DNA of 45,403 nt from JBGSYN01 sp041750975 (GTDB lineage: Bacteria; Pseudomonadota; Alphaproteobacteria; Geminicoccales; Geminicoccaceae): positions 1-45,403 of the forward strand of contig JBGSYN010000176.1 in the NCBI GenBank assembly GCA_041750975.1, in the 5' to 3' direction. Both the position numbers and the translations under genes were made by a program. Below the pieces are notes generated by a model. The model searched no databases, was not told the origin of the DNA, and saw only the letters and a program-made list of their open reading frames with translations. Positions 35,775 to 45,263 of the stretch are shown here, one piece after another. Within the stretch, counting starts at the first letter, position 1. Each line of letters begins with the position of its first letter.

Positions 35775-36146
35775 CTCTCCCCATATCCCGCACCCGTCTG
35801 CGCCGGCGGAGTGATGTCAACGTGACTCACTGCTTGCAGATACTGCGCTCCGACAAAATGAAACCTACGATAGGCTACAGACAATACGCTCTATCGGTAA
35901 GTTGGTAAGCCTTTGTGCTGACCCTTCCGCCCCCTGCAGCGGACTATCTCGGTTAATGGCGGCAACCGTTCGCCCGACCATACCGCCAGCCCGCGAGGTT
36001 CATCTCCGTTATTGTGGCATCCGCTAGATCAGTGGCTCCAGCCCGCAATTAACCTCTCCATCACAATCCATCTGTTCGACTGCGCCGGTCAGAATCAGGG
36101 TTCGATTCGACAGATGATCAAAATGGGCGGGCGGCTTCGAATTCGG
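35775..36146. other. Intergenic region with no visible gene (about 370 bp)
   Basis: This lies between the terminator of the coiled-coil gene and the 3' end of the peptide-transporter cluster. I see no open frame with protein character, no terminator with a T-tract for the minus-strand cluster, and no tRNA: a GGTTCGATTC at 36099-36108 resembles a T-loop but has no paired stem. Nothing else stands out. Confidence 0.5.
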
Positions 36147-37097
36147 TCAGCAATCGTCGCTGCGTTCGATTGGATTTCGACCGCGGTCACCCGTTTGGAC
36201 CGCGAACTTGGCTGAGTTGTCGGAAGACCGGCGGCGTCTCGAGAGATCCGGAACACTCTTCAAGAGCGTGCGTGTATAGGCATGTCTCGGTTGGGTTAGA
36301 ATTGTGTCTGTGGCCCCGAGTTCGCAGAGCCTGCCGTCGCAGAGCACGCCGATCTCATCGGCCATATGGCTCACAACGGCCAGATCGTGACTGATGAAGA
36401 GCATGGTGAGGCCGTGTCGTGCCTGGAGTTCCTTGAGAAGATTGAGAATTTGCGCCTGCACCGATACATCGAGCGCGGATGTCGGTTCGTCGCAAATGAG
36501 GAAGCTCGGGCGGCCGGCTAGGGCCCTGGCGATGGCGATGCGCTGGCGCTGCCCGCCGGAGAATTCGTGCGGATACCGTTTGCCGTCGACGGCGCGAAGC
36601 CCCACTTGCTCGAGCAGGCAATCGACCTCGCGATCGATGTCCTGGGTATTCGGCCTCTGTGCCAGTGCTTTGATCGGCTCCGCCACGATGGATCGGACCC
36701 GCCATCGAGGATTGAGGCTCGAATAGGGATCCTGAAACACCATCTGCCGGCTTCGGGCCAGAGCTGACGCCCCATGTTTGCCAGGACGCCCGACGTCGAT
36801 CCCGGCAACATGAACCGTTCCGCGCGTCGGCTTCAAAATGCCCGCGACAAGCCGGGCCACAGTAGTCTTGCCACATCCGGATTCGCCTACCAATGCAAGG
36901 GTGCGGCCCCGCTCGATCCGAAAGCTGACCGCCTCCACCGCATGCACGATGGGCGAATGAATTTCTTCCCGTTTCCCTGACGGTAATACCGTACCCGACC
37001 GAACCCATCCTGTCGGGCGACGCCCGAACCAAGTCCGGGAACCAGAGTAAGTTTTGGTAAGGTTGACGACCTCGACAAGGGGTGTCTCGAAGCTCAT
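36147..37097 (-). CDS. Oligopeptide/dipeptide/nickel-type ABC transporter ATP-binding protein (OppF-like)
   Basis: The second ATPase of the peptide-type importer, 316 residues from ATG 37097. That ATG overlaps the stop of the upstream ATPase as ATGA; GTG 37115 is a possible earlier start. Walker A is G-E-S-G-C-G-K-T-T, the signature F-S-G-G-Q-R-Q-R and Walker B F-L-I-C-D-E-P. The A-L-D-V-S-V-Q-A-Q-I-L-N-L-L segment is typical of OppF/DppF. The C-terminal oligopeptide/nickel domain is short and lacks the cysteine-rich CAFHPRC motif. A small insertion follows strand 2 (S-G-S-R-T-W-F-G-R-R-P). The transported substrate is unknown. Confidence 0.88.
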   Translation of the reverse strand: MSFETPLVEVVNLTKTYSGSRTWFGRRPTGWVRSGTVLPSGKREEIHSPIVHAVEAVSFRIERGRTLALVGESGCGKTTVARLVAGILKPTRGTVHVAGIDVGRPGKHGASALARSRQMVFQDPYSSLNPRWRVRSIVAEPIKALAQRPNTQDIDREVDCLLEQVGLRAVDGKRYPHEFSGGQRQRIAIARALAGRPSFLICDEPTSALDVSVQAQILNLLKELQARHGLTMLFISHDLAVVSHMADEIGVLCDGRLCELGATDTILTQPRHAYTRTLLKSVPDLSRRRRSSDNSAKFAVQTGDRGRNPIERSDDC

Positions 37098-38134
37098 CCG
37101 CATGAGCAAAGCCACCGTCGGTCACGGTCTTTTTCCCGATCCGCACCCGAATGAAGCCAGCAGGCCAGGGACCGTCCGGTTTCAGCCATTGGGTCTTTCG
37201 GGTTACAGGCTATTTCCTTAAGTTGGGGTGTCCAACGATCGCAGGGCTCGAAGCGATCGGGGCAGCGTGGATGAAAGGCGCAGCCGGGGGGGCGGGTCGT
37301 TGCGGATGGCATGGTCCCCTCGATCTGGGCAAGCTGGCCGCGGGAATCACCTATCATAGGGATCGAATTGATGAGGCCCCGGCTGTAGGGATGGCAGGGC
37401 GACCCTAAAACCTGCGCAGTCGCTCCCGATTCGACGGTCCGACCGGCGTAAAGAACGAGCACATGGTCGGCGATTTGAGCCAGGATACCGAGATCGTGGC
37501 AGATCAGCACGATCGCCGTGCCATGGTTTCGAGCAAGTCTTTGGAGCAGCTCCACGATCTGCGCTTGGGTGCGAACATCGAGAGCCGTCGTTGGCTCATC
37601 GGCAATCACCAGTTGCGGGCTCGCGCACAGGGCGAGAGCAATGACGATCCGCTGTCGCATCCCCCCAGAGAAGCTGTGAGGATAGCCATCGACGCGAGTT
37701 TTCGGATCATGGATTCCGACTTCGTGGAGCCAGTCGACGGCACGCTCGCGCGCCTCGGCGCGCGAAATGTCGAGATGCGCATGCATGGTTTCAATTAACT
37801 GCGCACCGACACTCAAGAGTGGGTTTAACGCTGTCATCGGGTCCTGAAAGATGGCGCCGATCCGAGAGCCGCGGACACGGCGCATGGCCTTTTCGGAACG
37901 GGTATCGAGGAGTTTTCCGGCAAGTCTCACTGTGCCCGCAGTTTGACGTGTTGGCGACTGAAGCAAGCCCAGGATCGAAGCCCCGATGAGCGACTTTCCG
38001 GCACCGGATTCACCGGCGATACCGAGGATTTGACCCGCCTCGACCGCGAACGAGACATCATCGACGAGGATTGCCGATCCGCTCTCGCGATCGAGCTCGA
38101 TGCGCAGTTTCTCGACCTCAAGCAGAGCCGTCAT
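37094..38134 (-). CDS. Oligopeptide/dipeptide/nickel-type ABC transporter ATP-binding protein (OppD-like)
   Basis: A 346-residue ATPase of the OppD/DppD type. Walker A is GESGAGKS at 41-48, the signature F-S-G-G-M-R-Q-R, and Walker B L-V-I-A-D-E-P with the family stretch T-T-A-L-D-V-R-T-Q-A-Q-I. The C-terminal domain carries the typical G-C-A-F-H-P-R-C-P cysteine motif followed by F-E-P-C, which coordinates an iron-sulfur cluster in characterised relatives. It lies 122 bases after the permease gene and overlaps the OppF-like gene at its 3' end. The two ATPases should form a heterodimer. Confidence 0.9.
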   Translation of the reverse strand: MTALLEVEKLRIELDRESGSAILVDDVSFAVEAGQILGIAGESGAGKSLIGASILGLLQSPTRQTAGTVRLAGKLLDTRSEKAMRRVRGSRIGAIFQDPMTALNPLLSVGAQLIETMHAHLDISRAEARERAVDWLHEVGIHDPKTRVDGYPHSFSGGMRQRIVIALALCASPQLVIADEPTTALDVRTQAQIVELLQRLARNHGTAIVLICHDLGILAQIADHVLVLYAGRTVESGATAQVLGSPCHPYSRGLINSIPMIGDSRGQLAQIEGTMPSATTRPPGCAFHPRCPDRFEPCDRWTPQLKEIACNPKDPMAETGRSLACWLHSGADREKDRDRRWLCSCG

Positions 38135-38256
38135 CGTCCGGGGTGCCGATCGTCATTGGTCGTTGGCGCCGGCCTGCCCCGAACCGAATATGGGTCAAGG
38201 TCTGCGCATTCCTGAACGCTCGGTTGAATCGGCATCATCGCAGCGATACCGAAACC

Positions 38257-39240
38257 CTAGCTGAGCTTTGGGTCGAAGCGGTCGCGCAGGCTGTCGGCAA
38301 TCAGGTTCACCGAAAGAACCAAAGCCACCAGCACCGTTGCGGGCAAGAAGCCGATCCACCATTCTCCCGAAAATATGAAATCCTGTCCGATCCGGATCAG
38401 CGTGCCGAGCGAGGGGGTCGTCGGCGGCATCCCGACGCCGAGAAACGAAAGCGTCGCTTCTGTCGTGATCGCGACGGCAAGACCGACCGACGCCAAAACC
38501 ATGACCGGCGGCAGGATATTGGGAAGAACGTGACGGCAAAGAATATAGGGACTGGAGCGGGCGAGAAGCCGGGCCGCCGCGACATAGTCCTTTTGCTTTT
38601 CGACCATCGTGCCGCTGCGGACCACACGCGCATATTGCGGCCAATCGGCGATCCCGATGGCGACGATCAGCACCAGCAACGACATCTCTCCCTGCAACTC
38701 GCTCGGCAAGGCGGTCCGAGAAATGCCGCCGATCATGAGCGCGATCAACATGCCGGGAATGGCGAGTTGGACGTCGGCGGTGCGCATGACCATCGCATCG
38801 AGCCAGCCGCCGGAATAGCCGGCGATCAGCCCCAGGGAACAACCGATCGTCGCCGCCATCAGGACGGCAGCGAAGCCGACGGCCAGCGAAAGTCTGCTGC
38901 CGTAGAGTATTGCGGACAACAGATCCCGGCCCTGATCGTCGGTTCCAAGGAGATAGCGTGACTCTCCGTCCGCCATCCAGCTAGGCGGCAGGAATGCGTC
39001 CATGAGATCGAGCGCCGCCGGGTCGAACGGATTGTATGGCGCCAACCACGGAGCCAGCAGCGAGCCGATGGCTAGCAGCGCGAAGATCCCGACTGCAACC
39101 CGCGTCACCGGTTGGACGCGGCTCAACCGCCGCAATGTCGCCCGAATGGCTTCCTGACGAGACGAAACCGTCGCGGTGAGAACGAGCGAATTGATCGACG
39201 GTGGCTTCGAAGTGCCGCGATCCAGAACTCCAGCGCGCAA
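38257..39240 (-). CDS. Peptide/nickel-type ABC transporter permease (OppC/DppC-like)
   Basis: A 327-residue inner-membrane permease with an N-terminal OppC-type domain and a binding-protein-dependent transport domain. The characteristic G-T-D-D-Q-G-R-D-L-L-S-A-I-L-Y-G-S-R segment is followed by the EAA-loop region K-D-Y-V-A-A-A-R-L-L and R-H-V-L-P-N. The start is uncertain: the frame has a TTG at 39240 with GAGGG just upstream and no nearby ATG or GTG. It is separated from the OppB-like gene by about 130 bases, a wider gap than usual within such an operon. Confidence 0.9.
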   Translation of the reverse strand: MRAGVLDRGTSKPPSINSLVLTATVSSRQEAIRATLRRLSRVQPVTRVAVGIFALLAIGSLLAPWLAPYNPFDPAALDLMDAFLPPSWMADGESRYLLGTDDQGRDLLSAILYGSRLSLAVGFAAVLMAATIGCSLGLIAGYSGGWLDAMVMRTADVQLAIPGMLIALMIGGISRTALPSELQGEMSLLVLIVAIGIADWPQYARVVRSGTMVEKQKDYVAAARLLARSSPYILCRHVLPNILPPVMVLASVGLAVAITTEATLSFLGVGMPPTTPSLGTLIRIGQDFIFSGEWWIGFLPATVLVALVLSVNLIADSLRDRFDPKLS

Positions 39241-39368
39241 TTTACCCTCGATCCGCTGCGATTACCCGATTCGCTCGGGATTAGACCAGCGGATGGTTAA
39301 GAAACCGAAAACAGGAGTTCCGGAGGGCGCGCAACTCGGTTTCGAGGCCAGCGCATTCGGTCGGAGTC

Positions 39369-40376
39369 TCAGGTTTGAACGCGCAGCCTCGGGTCGATCG
39401 CCAAGTAGAGAAGATCGAGTGCGAAGTTGATCGCAACGAAGATTAACGCCACCATCATTAGGTAGGCCGCCAAGATGGGGATGTCGGCAAACTGGATCGC
39501 CTGCAGGAACAGCGAGCCGATGCCCGGCCACTGAAAGACCTGCTCGGTGATAATCGAAAAGGCGATGAGCGAACCCAGTTGCAGGCCCAGCACGGTGATG
39601 ACCGGTATCGAGGCGTTTTTGAGTGCATGGCGAAAATAGAGGCTGCGGACGTTCAGACCGCGCGCACGGGCGAAACGGACAAAGTCCGTGCCGAGCACGC
39701 CGAGCATCTCGGTTCGCACGAGACGCATGATCAGTGCCAGCTGGAACATCGCCAGTGTGCTTGCGGGCAGGATGATGGATTGCCAGCCACTTGCCGTCAA
39801 AAGGCCGGTATTCCACCAGCCCAGGGCGACCGTCTCGCCGCGGCCGAATGACGGCAGCCACTGCAACCGCACGGCAAAGACGAAAATCAGGCCGATGCCG
39901 ATCACGAAGGTCGGCACCGAGATACCGAGGAGCGAGATGGTCATGAAGAATCGCGCCGCCCAGCCCCGCCGCGCCAGCGCGCAATAGATGCCAAGCGGGA
40001 CACCGGCCAGGAGTGCCATCAGGCTTGCCACCAAGACCAACTCCAAGGTTGCCGGCAGCCGTTCGAGAAGGAGCGAGGCCACCGGGCGTTGCAGACGGTA
40101 AGAGACGCCGAACTCACCCTGAACGGCATTCGAAACGAACGTCGCGAACTGCGCAACGAAGCCTCGATCCAGCCCGAGTTCGGCTCGCAGGGCCTGGCGC
40201 TCGGCCAGGGTCGCGTCCTGTCCAAGCATGTTGTTGACGGGATCTCCGGCATAGGCAAAGAGCGCGAAGCCGATCAGGGCAACCGCTAGCAGCACCAAGA
40301 GCGACTGGCCGAGGCGCCGCAACAGGGCCGCAGTAGCCGACAACCACGCGTCGTCGATCGCCGGACTCATCCACAT
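39369..40376 (-). CDS. Peptide/nickel-type ABC transporter permease (OppB/DppB-like)
   Basis: A 335-residue permease from ATG 40376 (GTG 40400 and ATG 40370 are alternatives; 40400 overlaps the upstream gene). It has the DppB-type N-terminal span and the conserved G-L-D-R-x-x-x-x-Q-F and G-E-F-G-V-S-Y segments. Five more spans follow, with an EAA-type loop T-D-F-V-R-F-A-R-A-R-G-L-N and the C-terminal E-x-V-F-x-W-P-G-I-G motif. It is the first transporter gene in the run and pairs with the OppC-like permease. No gene for a periplasmic binding protein is found next to it. Confidence 0.9.
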   Translation of the reverse strand: MWMSPAIDDAWLSATAALLRRLGQSLLVLLAVALIGFALFAYAGDPVNNMLGQDATLAERQALRAELGLDRGFVAQFATFVSNAVQGEFGVSYRLQRPVASLLLERLPATLELVLVASLMALLAGVPLGIYCALARRGWAARFFMTISLLGISVPTFVIGIGLIFVFAVRLQWLPSFGRGETVALGWWNTGLLTASGWQSIILPASTLAMFQLALIMRLVRTEMLGVLGTDFVRFARARGLNVRSLYFRHALKNASIPVITVLGLQLGSLIAFSIITEQVFQWPGIGSLFLQAIQFADIPILAAYLMMVALIFVAINFALDLLYLAIDPRLRVQT

Positions 40377-40383
40377 GGCATCG

Positions 40384-40755
40384 TCAGAGAATATCCGCAC
40401 CCGGCGCCGGGCGGTCGTCGAGCAGTCGAAGCCCGCCCCGAACCAGGCGATAGACCATCCAGAGCCAGACGACGCCGATGATCAACGCCGCTAGTGGAAT
40501 GAGAATGACGGTGAACCACAAAACCGCGGCAACGATCCCGCTGATGAAGACCACCCAGAATATCGTGATGCAATAATCGAGATGGCTTTCGTAAGCCGTG
40601 CCGCGAGCCTCGCCACGGCCAAGATAGGCGATGACGACGCCGATGAACATCGGCACGCCACTGAAAAGCGAGACAATGTAGAGGCCATAGACAAGCAATG
40701 CGGCCGCCCTTCCGGGCCGCTCCGTCGTCGATGATCCTTGGATTCGCTCTACCAT
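40384..40755 (-). CDS. DUF4870-like small membrane protein
   Basis: A 123-residue inner-membrane protein with three or four hydrophobic segments. The pattern L-V-Y-G-L-Y-I-V-S-L-F-S-G-V-P, then G-V-V-I-A-Y-L-G-R-G-E-A-R-G-T-x-x-E-S-H, is the hallmark of a widespread family of uncharacterised DUF4870/Tic20-related proteins. It ends in a polar tail. The gene immediately precedes the OppB-like permease, with only 7 bases between its stop and the chosen oppB start, so it may be co-transcribed, but no link to transport is known for the family. Confidence 0.82.
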   Translation of the reverse strand: MVERIQGSSTTERPGRAAALLVYGLYIVSLFSGVPMFIGVVIAYLGRGEARGTAYESHLDYCITIFWVVFISGIVAAVLWFTVILIPLAALIIGVVWLWMVYRLVRGGLRLLDDRPAPGADIL

Positions 40756-40821
40756 AAATGTTCCGTCGAATTGTCAATCTATGTTGCGTCCGCATGACGC
40801 GTTTGCCGCCTCGGCCCTGGC

Positions 40822-41274
40822 CTATTCACGCACACCTTGGTCCGCTTCTCGAGCCAGGGCTTTGGCCTTGAGCCGCGCTTTGCGTCGTCGCTTGCGTATT
40901 TTGATGGCCTCCTTGATCGAGGGGATACGCAACAGCGGGGAAAGGGTTTCAGGATAGCGGCGCATATAGCGGCGAAACCGCAGCTTGGTCCAAGGCGAAT
41001 GGGTCAAGAGAATGGTGAGGGCCACACCCACCAGAACGATGCCGAAGGGCGTCGGCGCGATAGTCGCGACCACGCCTACCGCCAAGAGGGCCCAGCCGGT
41101 GAGGATCAATGTCCGACGCCGCACCCCGCCCCAGAACCGAGCTGTCTCCGCCTCCTCCTCGACTACGGTCGTATCGGCCAGGGCCGTCTCGACCGGGCCG
41201 ACATCCGCCAAGTCACCATTGGTATCCGATTTACCGGCGATCCGATCGTTGCCCTTGGAGTCGTCCGGCGTCAT
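40822..41274 (-). CDS. Putative membrane protein with PGPGW-like region
   Basis: A 150-residue product from ATG 41274, which has GAGG five bases upstream; ATG 41337 would add 21 residues. An acidic, Thr/Asp-rich cytoplasmic N-terminus is followed by two closely spaced hydrophobic segments (W-A-L-L-A-V-G-V-V-A and I-V-L-V-G-V-A-L-T-I-L-L) flanking a T-I-A-P-T-P-F-G turn. A strongly basic C-terminal tail follows. The arrangement resembles the PGPGW family of small putative transmembrane proteins, but with P-T-P in place of P-G-P, so the assignment is tentative. It is about 250 bases downstream of aspS on the same strand. Confidence 0.65.
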   Translation of the reverse strand: MTPDDSKGNDRIAGKSDTNGDLADVGPVETALADTTVVEEEAETARFWGGVRRRTLILTGWALLAVGVVATIAPTPFGIVLVGVALTILLTHSPWTKLRFRRYMRRYPETLSPLLRIPSIKEAIKIRKRRRKARLKAKALAREADQGVRE

Positions 41275-41589
41275 GCAGGCCTCGGCGCTATCGACCGAAT
41301 ACAAACCAGGATCAGCCAGTCGCGCTGCGTTCATCATCTATGCTGCCGGCATCCTGCCGAGAGGCGATGGATCGAGATCTGAAAGCACCGATGAACTTTC
41401 TGCCATGCCTCATTCATCCTAGCGATCACACATGCCCACCGCCTGATTGATGCCGATTACCGCAGCATCGACTTTTCAGCACAACCTAAACGTATCGCGC
41501 TTATCTGCAACAACTCAGACAACGCCCAAACCTGCGCAAAGATCCCCCCACTAACCTCGATCCGATCTCGCTCCCATGATTAACGAGCG

Positions 41590-43443
41590 TTAGACGGGGC
41601 CGGGTTGCGATCGAGTCTCAACGGTCTCCCCTCCACCCATCTGCGCTCGATCTGAGGCCTCGCGCAAGGCCTCGCGTGCGGCCAGCGACAATTGCAGGTT
41701 AAGCTCCTTTAGTTGACGATCCGTTACCGTATTCGGCGCCCCGAGCAACAACTCCTCGGCGCGTTGGTTGAGAGGGAAGGCGGTGACCTCGCGCAGATTG
41801 GGGGTGTTGGCGAGCAACATCACGATGCGGTCGAGACCGGGAGCGACGCCGCCATGGGGCGGTGCGCCGTATTGCAGGGCACGAAACATCCCGCCAAAGC
41901 GGTCTTCCAACACCGACCTATCATAGCCCGCAATCTCGAACGCCTTGGCCATGATATCCGGGCGATGATTACGGATCGCACCCGACGACAATTCCACGCC
42001 ATTGCAGACGATGTCGTATTGCAGTGCCAGAATGTCGAGCGGGTCCTTGGCTTCCAGCGCCGCAAGGCCGCCTTGCGGCATCGAGAAGGGATTGTGCGAG
42101 AAGGCCACGGCCTTGGCCTCTTCATCCCATTCGTACATCGGAAAATCGACCACCCAGCAGAATCGAAAGGCGTCGGCCTCGACGATCCCGAGTTCGTCGC
42201 CGAGCCGGGTGCGCACCAGACCGGCGAGCCTTTCCGCACCGGCCTTTTGGTCGCACGCGAAGAAGACCGCGTCGCCCGCGCCGACCCCGGCCCGCTCTTG
42301 CAGATCCCGAAGCCTGCCCTCATCCAGAAATTTGGCGACCGGGCCGCGGGCGCCATCGGCGGCGAATTGGATATAGCCGAGGCCGGGTGCGCCGTTCTCC
42401 TGGGCGAAGGCGATCATCTTGTCGAAGAAGCTGCGCGGCTGTCCGACGGCACCAGGTGCTGGAATGGCGCGAACCACCGCACCTTTCTCGATGGCACTTG
42501 CGAAAACCTTGAAATCGCTGCCTTTGAAAATTTCGCCGACATCGGCAATCTCGCTCGGATTACGCAGATCCGGTTTGTCGGAGCCATATTTCACCATCGC
42601 GTCGGCGTAAGGAATTCGGGGAAACGGCAGCGGCGTCACCTCCCAATCGGTGAATTCCTCGAACAGCCCATGTATCACCGGCTCGACCGCGGCGAACACG
42701 TCGTCCTGCGTCACGAACGCCATTTCGACATCGAGTTGATAGAATTCACCCGGGCTCCGGTCCGACCGCGCATCCTCGTCCCGAAAGCAGGGTGCGATCT
42801 GAAAGTAGCGGTCGAATCCCGAAATCATCAAGAGCTGCTTATATTGCTGCGGGGCCTGCGGCAGCGCATAGAATTTGCCCGGATGCAGCCGCGAGGGTAC
42901 CAGAAAATCGCGCGCGCCCTCAGGGGAGCTTGCGGTCAGGATGGGCGTTTGAAACTCGGTGAAGCCCTGATCGTGCATGCGGTTGCGGATGCTCTGGATG
43001 ATCGCCGAGCGCAGCCGGATATTGCGCTGCATCTGTTCGCGCCGGAGGTCCAGAAAGCGATATTCGAGGCGCGTTTCCTCGGGAAAGTCGCGCTCGATAT
43101 TGACCTGCAGCGGCAAAATTTCGGCCGGGCCCTGGATCTCGAGCGACGCCGCAACGAGCTCGATCTCGCCCGTCGGCAGGTTCAGGTTGACCGTATCGGC
43201 GGTGCGCGCGACGGTTTCGCCCGTCACCGTGATCACGGTTTCATTGCGCAGCGCTTCGGCCGCCGCGAAGACTGGCGTTTCGGGCTGGAACACGATCTGC
43301 GTGATGCCGGTGTGGTCGCGCAAGTCGACAAACAGAAGCTGGCCGTGGTCACGCTTTCGGTGTACCCAGCCGCTCAGCTTGGCGGTGACACCGACATCCG
43401 CCTTGCGGAGATCGCCGCAGCGGTGCGTTCGATAGAGATGCAT
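41590..43443 (-). CDS. aspS: Aspartate-tRNA ligase
   Basis: A class IIb synthetase of 617 residues, with the bacterial-type insertion (GAD domain). The N-terminal OB-fold anticodon-binding domain (about 1-110) contains G-W-V-H-R-K-R-D-H-G. Class II motif 2 is seen as C-F-R-D-E-D-A-R-S-D-R followed by F-Y-Q-L-D-V-E-M, and motif 3 as G-L-D-R-I-V-M-L-L. Alphaproteobacterial enzymes are often non-discriminating and depend on GatCAB to correct Asp-tRNA-Asn; I cannot tell which type this is. It is divergent from rnd, with 173 bases between the starts. Confidence 0.96.
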   Translation of the reverse strand: MHLYRTHRCGDLRKADVGVTAKLSGWVHRKRDHGQLLFVDLRDHTGITQIVFQPETPVFAAAEALRNETVITVTGETVARTADTVNLNLPTGEIELVAASLEIQGPAEILPLQVNIERDFPEETRLEYRFLDLRREQMQRNIRLRSAIIQSIRNRMHDQGFTEFQTPILTASSPEGARDFLVPSRLHPGKFYALPQAPQQYKQLLMISGFDRYFQIAPCFRDEDARSDRSPGEFYQLDVEMAFVTQDDVFAAVEPVIHGLFEEFTDWEVTPLPFPRIPYADAMVKYGSDKPDLRNPSEIADVGEIFKGSDFKVFASAIEKGAVVRAIPAPGAVGQPRSFFDKMIAFAQENGAPGLGYIQFAADGARGPVAKFLDEGRLRDLQERAGVGAGDAVFFACDQKAGAERLAGLVRTRLGDELGIVEADAFRFCWVVDFPMYEWDEEAKAVAFSHNPFSMPQGGLAALEAKDPLDILALQYDIVCNGVELSSGAIRNHRPDIMAKAFEIAGYDRSVLEDRFGGMFRALQYGAPPHGGVAPGLDRIVMLLANTPNLREVTAFPLNQRAEELLLGAPNTVTDRQLKELNLQLSLAAREALREASDRAQMGGGETVETRSQPGPV

Positions 43444-43616
43444 CGAGTTCCTCGTTGGTGGGCGTCCGGGAATCAGAACTTTCCACGAGACGGCATGCCT
43501 TTTCGGCGGTTGGCGGTAAAGGCGACGGAAGCGCCTTCGGTGTCAAGCGGGCGCTCTGGCCTGCCGTCGAGGCTTGGCGGCATCACCGTTTCAATGGATC
43601 GAGCAGCGGAGTAGCG

Positions 43617-44768
43617 ATGGAGCCCATTACCCGAAGCTCGCATCTGGCATCGTTGTGCGAGCGTCTCGCCGATGAGACGTTCGTCACTGTCGATACCGAG
43701 TTCATGCGGGATCGCACCTACTGGCCCAAGCTCTGCCTGGTCCAATTGGCGGGAGCGAATGAGTCGGCTGCCGTCGATGCGCTCGCCCCGGAACTCGATC
43801 TCGCACCCTTGGCGGCCCTGATGAACGCGCCCCGGCCGCTCAAGGTGATGCACGCGGCGCGCCAGGATCTGGAAATCTTCTGGCGCTTGTCCGGGCGTTT
43901 GCCGACGGCGCTTTTCGATACGCAGATTGCGGCCATGGTCTGCGGCTTCGGTGAGGAGGTCGCCTATGAGACGCTTGTGAGTAGTCTCGCCAAGGCTCGC
44001 CTCGACAAGTCCTCCCGCTTCACCGACTGGTCGAGACGACCGCTTTCGACAGCACAACTCAATTATGCGCTCGGCGACGTCACCCATCTCCGCGTCATCT
44101 ATCGAAAGCTCGACGAGATGATCACGAAGCGTCACCGCCAGAACTGGGTCTACGAGGAGACCCAGGCCCTGCTCGATCCCGACCTCTATGACCAGCCACC
44201 GGAGGCCGCGTGGCGCCGTCTGAAGCTGCGCTCACGCGATCCACGCTTCGTGGCCATCGTCCAGAAACTGGCGGCATGGCGGGAACGCAAGGCGCAAACC
44301 CGGGATCTGCCCCGCAATCGCGTCGTCCGCGACGATATCCTCCTGGAGATTGCGGCCAGCCGGCCGGCCGATCCCGACATCGTCCGCAATCTCGAGAGAG
44401 TTTCCCTCGACCGCCAGAGCTGCGGCGAAATCGCGGCTACCATCAAGGAGGCAATGGCGCTGCCGGAAGAGGAGCTGCCGGTGTTGCCGCCGCCCGTCGT
44501 CCCACCGCGCGGACTTGGGGCGACCGTCGATCTGCTGCGGGTCCTGCTCAAATATCGCGCCGACAAAAGTGAAGTTGCGCAAAAGCTGATCGCCACCACG
44601 GCGGATCTCGAAGCGGTCGCCGCCGACGATGATGCCGACGTCCGTCTGCTCAAGGGCTGGCGCCGCGAACTCTTCGGCGACGAGGCCCTGGCGTTGAAAC
44701 GAGGCGAGCTGGCGCTTGCCATCCGCAACCGCAAGGTTGAGGTTTTCAAGAGAAACCCTGAGCTTTGA
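43617..44768 (+). CDS. rnd: Ribonuclease D
   Basis: A 383-residue 3'-5' exoribonuclease that trims stable RNA precursors such as tRNAs. The ATG at 43617 is chosen because the frame upstream shows no protein-like character and runs into the aspS start region. The DEDDy catalytic set is intact: D-T-E in V-D-T-E-F-M-R, H-A-A-R-Q-D-L-E, and Y-A-L-G-D-V-T-H-L. The C-terminal half contains a helical HRDC domain (about 205-285) and a second HRDC-like helical part with a Pro-rich linker. It is divergent from aspS, an arrangement common in alphaproteobacteria. Confidence 0.94.
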   Translation: MEPITRSSHLASLCERLADETFVTVDTEFMRDRTYWPKLCLVQLAGANESAAVDALAPELDLAPLAALMNAPRPLKVMHAARQDLEIFWRLSGRLPTALFDTQIAAMVCGFGEEVAYETLVSSLAKARLDKSSRFTDWSRRPLSTAQLNYALGDVTHLRVIYRKLDEMITKRHRQNWVYEETQALLDPDLYDQPPEAAWRRLKLRSRDPRFVAIVQKLAAWRERKAQTRDLPRNRVVRDDILLEIAASRPADPDIVRNLERVSLDRQSCGEIAATIKEAMALPEEELPVLPPPVVPPRGLGATVDLLRVLLKYRADKSEVAQKLIATTADLEAVAADDDADVRLLKGWRRELFGDEALALKRGELALAIRNRKVEVFKRNPEL

Positions 44769-44920
44769 CCGGGTCGGTCAATACGCTCGACGCCGCTTCG
44801 GCTTCATCGAGCAGCAATGTTAACTTGCCTAGCCTGAACGACGCGTTCATCACCTCTTCCACACTTTGGTCGCTATTCGCAGCGCCAAGTGGTCGAACTC
44901 ACTATCTGGGGGCCTAACTC

Positions 44921-45232
44921 ATGCTGCTCGTTCAAGTGAATTGCGGCTCACTCGACGAGGCACATCAAATCGCCGAGACGCTCGTCGCCGAACGGCTGGT
45001 TGCAGGTGCCAATATCATCAGCCAGGCGCATTCGATCTATCGATGGCAAGGCGAAGTCGTCTCCGATCCGGAATGCGTCATCCTCGTGAAGACCCGGGAC
45101 GAATTGTTCGAGGGCCTGACCGCGCGCATCAAGGAACTCCATTCCTATCAAACGCCCTGTATCATCGGCACACCGATCACGGCCGGCGATCCAGCCTATC
45201 TGCGTTGGCTGGAACAGGAAACTGAGGCCTGA
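44921..45232 (+). CDS. cutA: CutA family divalent-cation tolerance protein
   Basis: A 103-residue ferredoxin-like protein that forms very stable trimers. The family core A-E-x-L-V-x-x-R-L-V-A-G-A-N-I, then S-I-Y-R-W-Q-G-E-V and the C-terminal Y-L-R-W-L are visible. CutA was linked to copper tolerance in Escherichia coli, but its general function remains unclear. The first Cys of the E. coli protein is replaced by the local L-V-N-C-G-S context, which is normal. It lies 152 bases after rnd and just left of the insertion element. Confidence 0.92.
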   Translation: MLLVQVNCGSLDEAHQIAETLVAERLVAGANIISQAHSIYRWQGEVVSDPECVILVKTRDELFEGLTARIKELHSYQTPCIIGTPITAGDPAYLRWLEQETEA

Positions 45233-45263
45233 CTTCGGCATCGGCGGCCTAGAGTCCACACCC

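Noticed and set aside
36099..36108. GGTTCGATTC, resembling a tRNA T-loop
   Set aside because: The flanking bases cannot form the five-pair T-stem, and no acceptor, D or anticodon arms are found nearby.
41713..43614. 633-codon plus-strand frame antisense to aspS
   Set aside because: It mirrors the aspS codon structure in GC-rich DNA; the aspS frame has full class II motifs, while the antisense translation has no recognisable domain.
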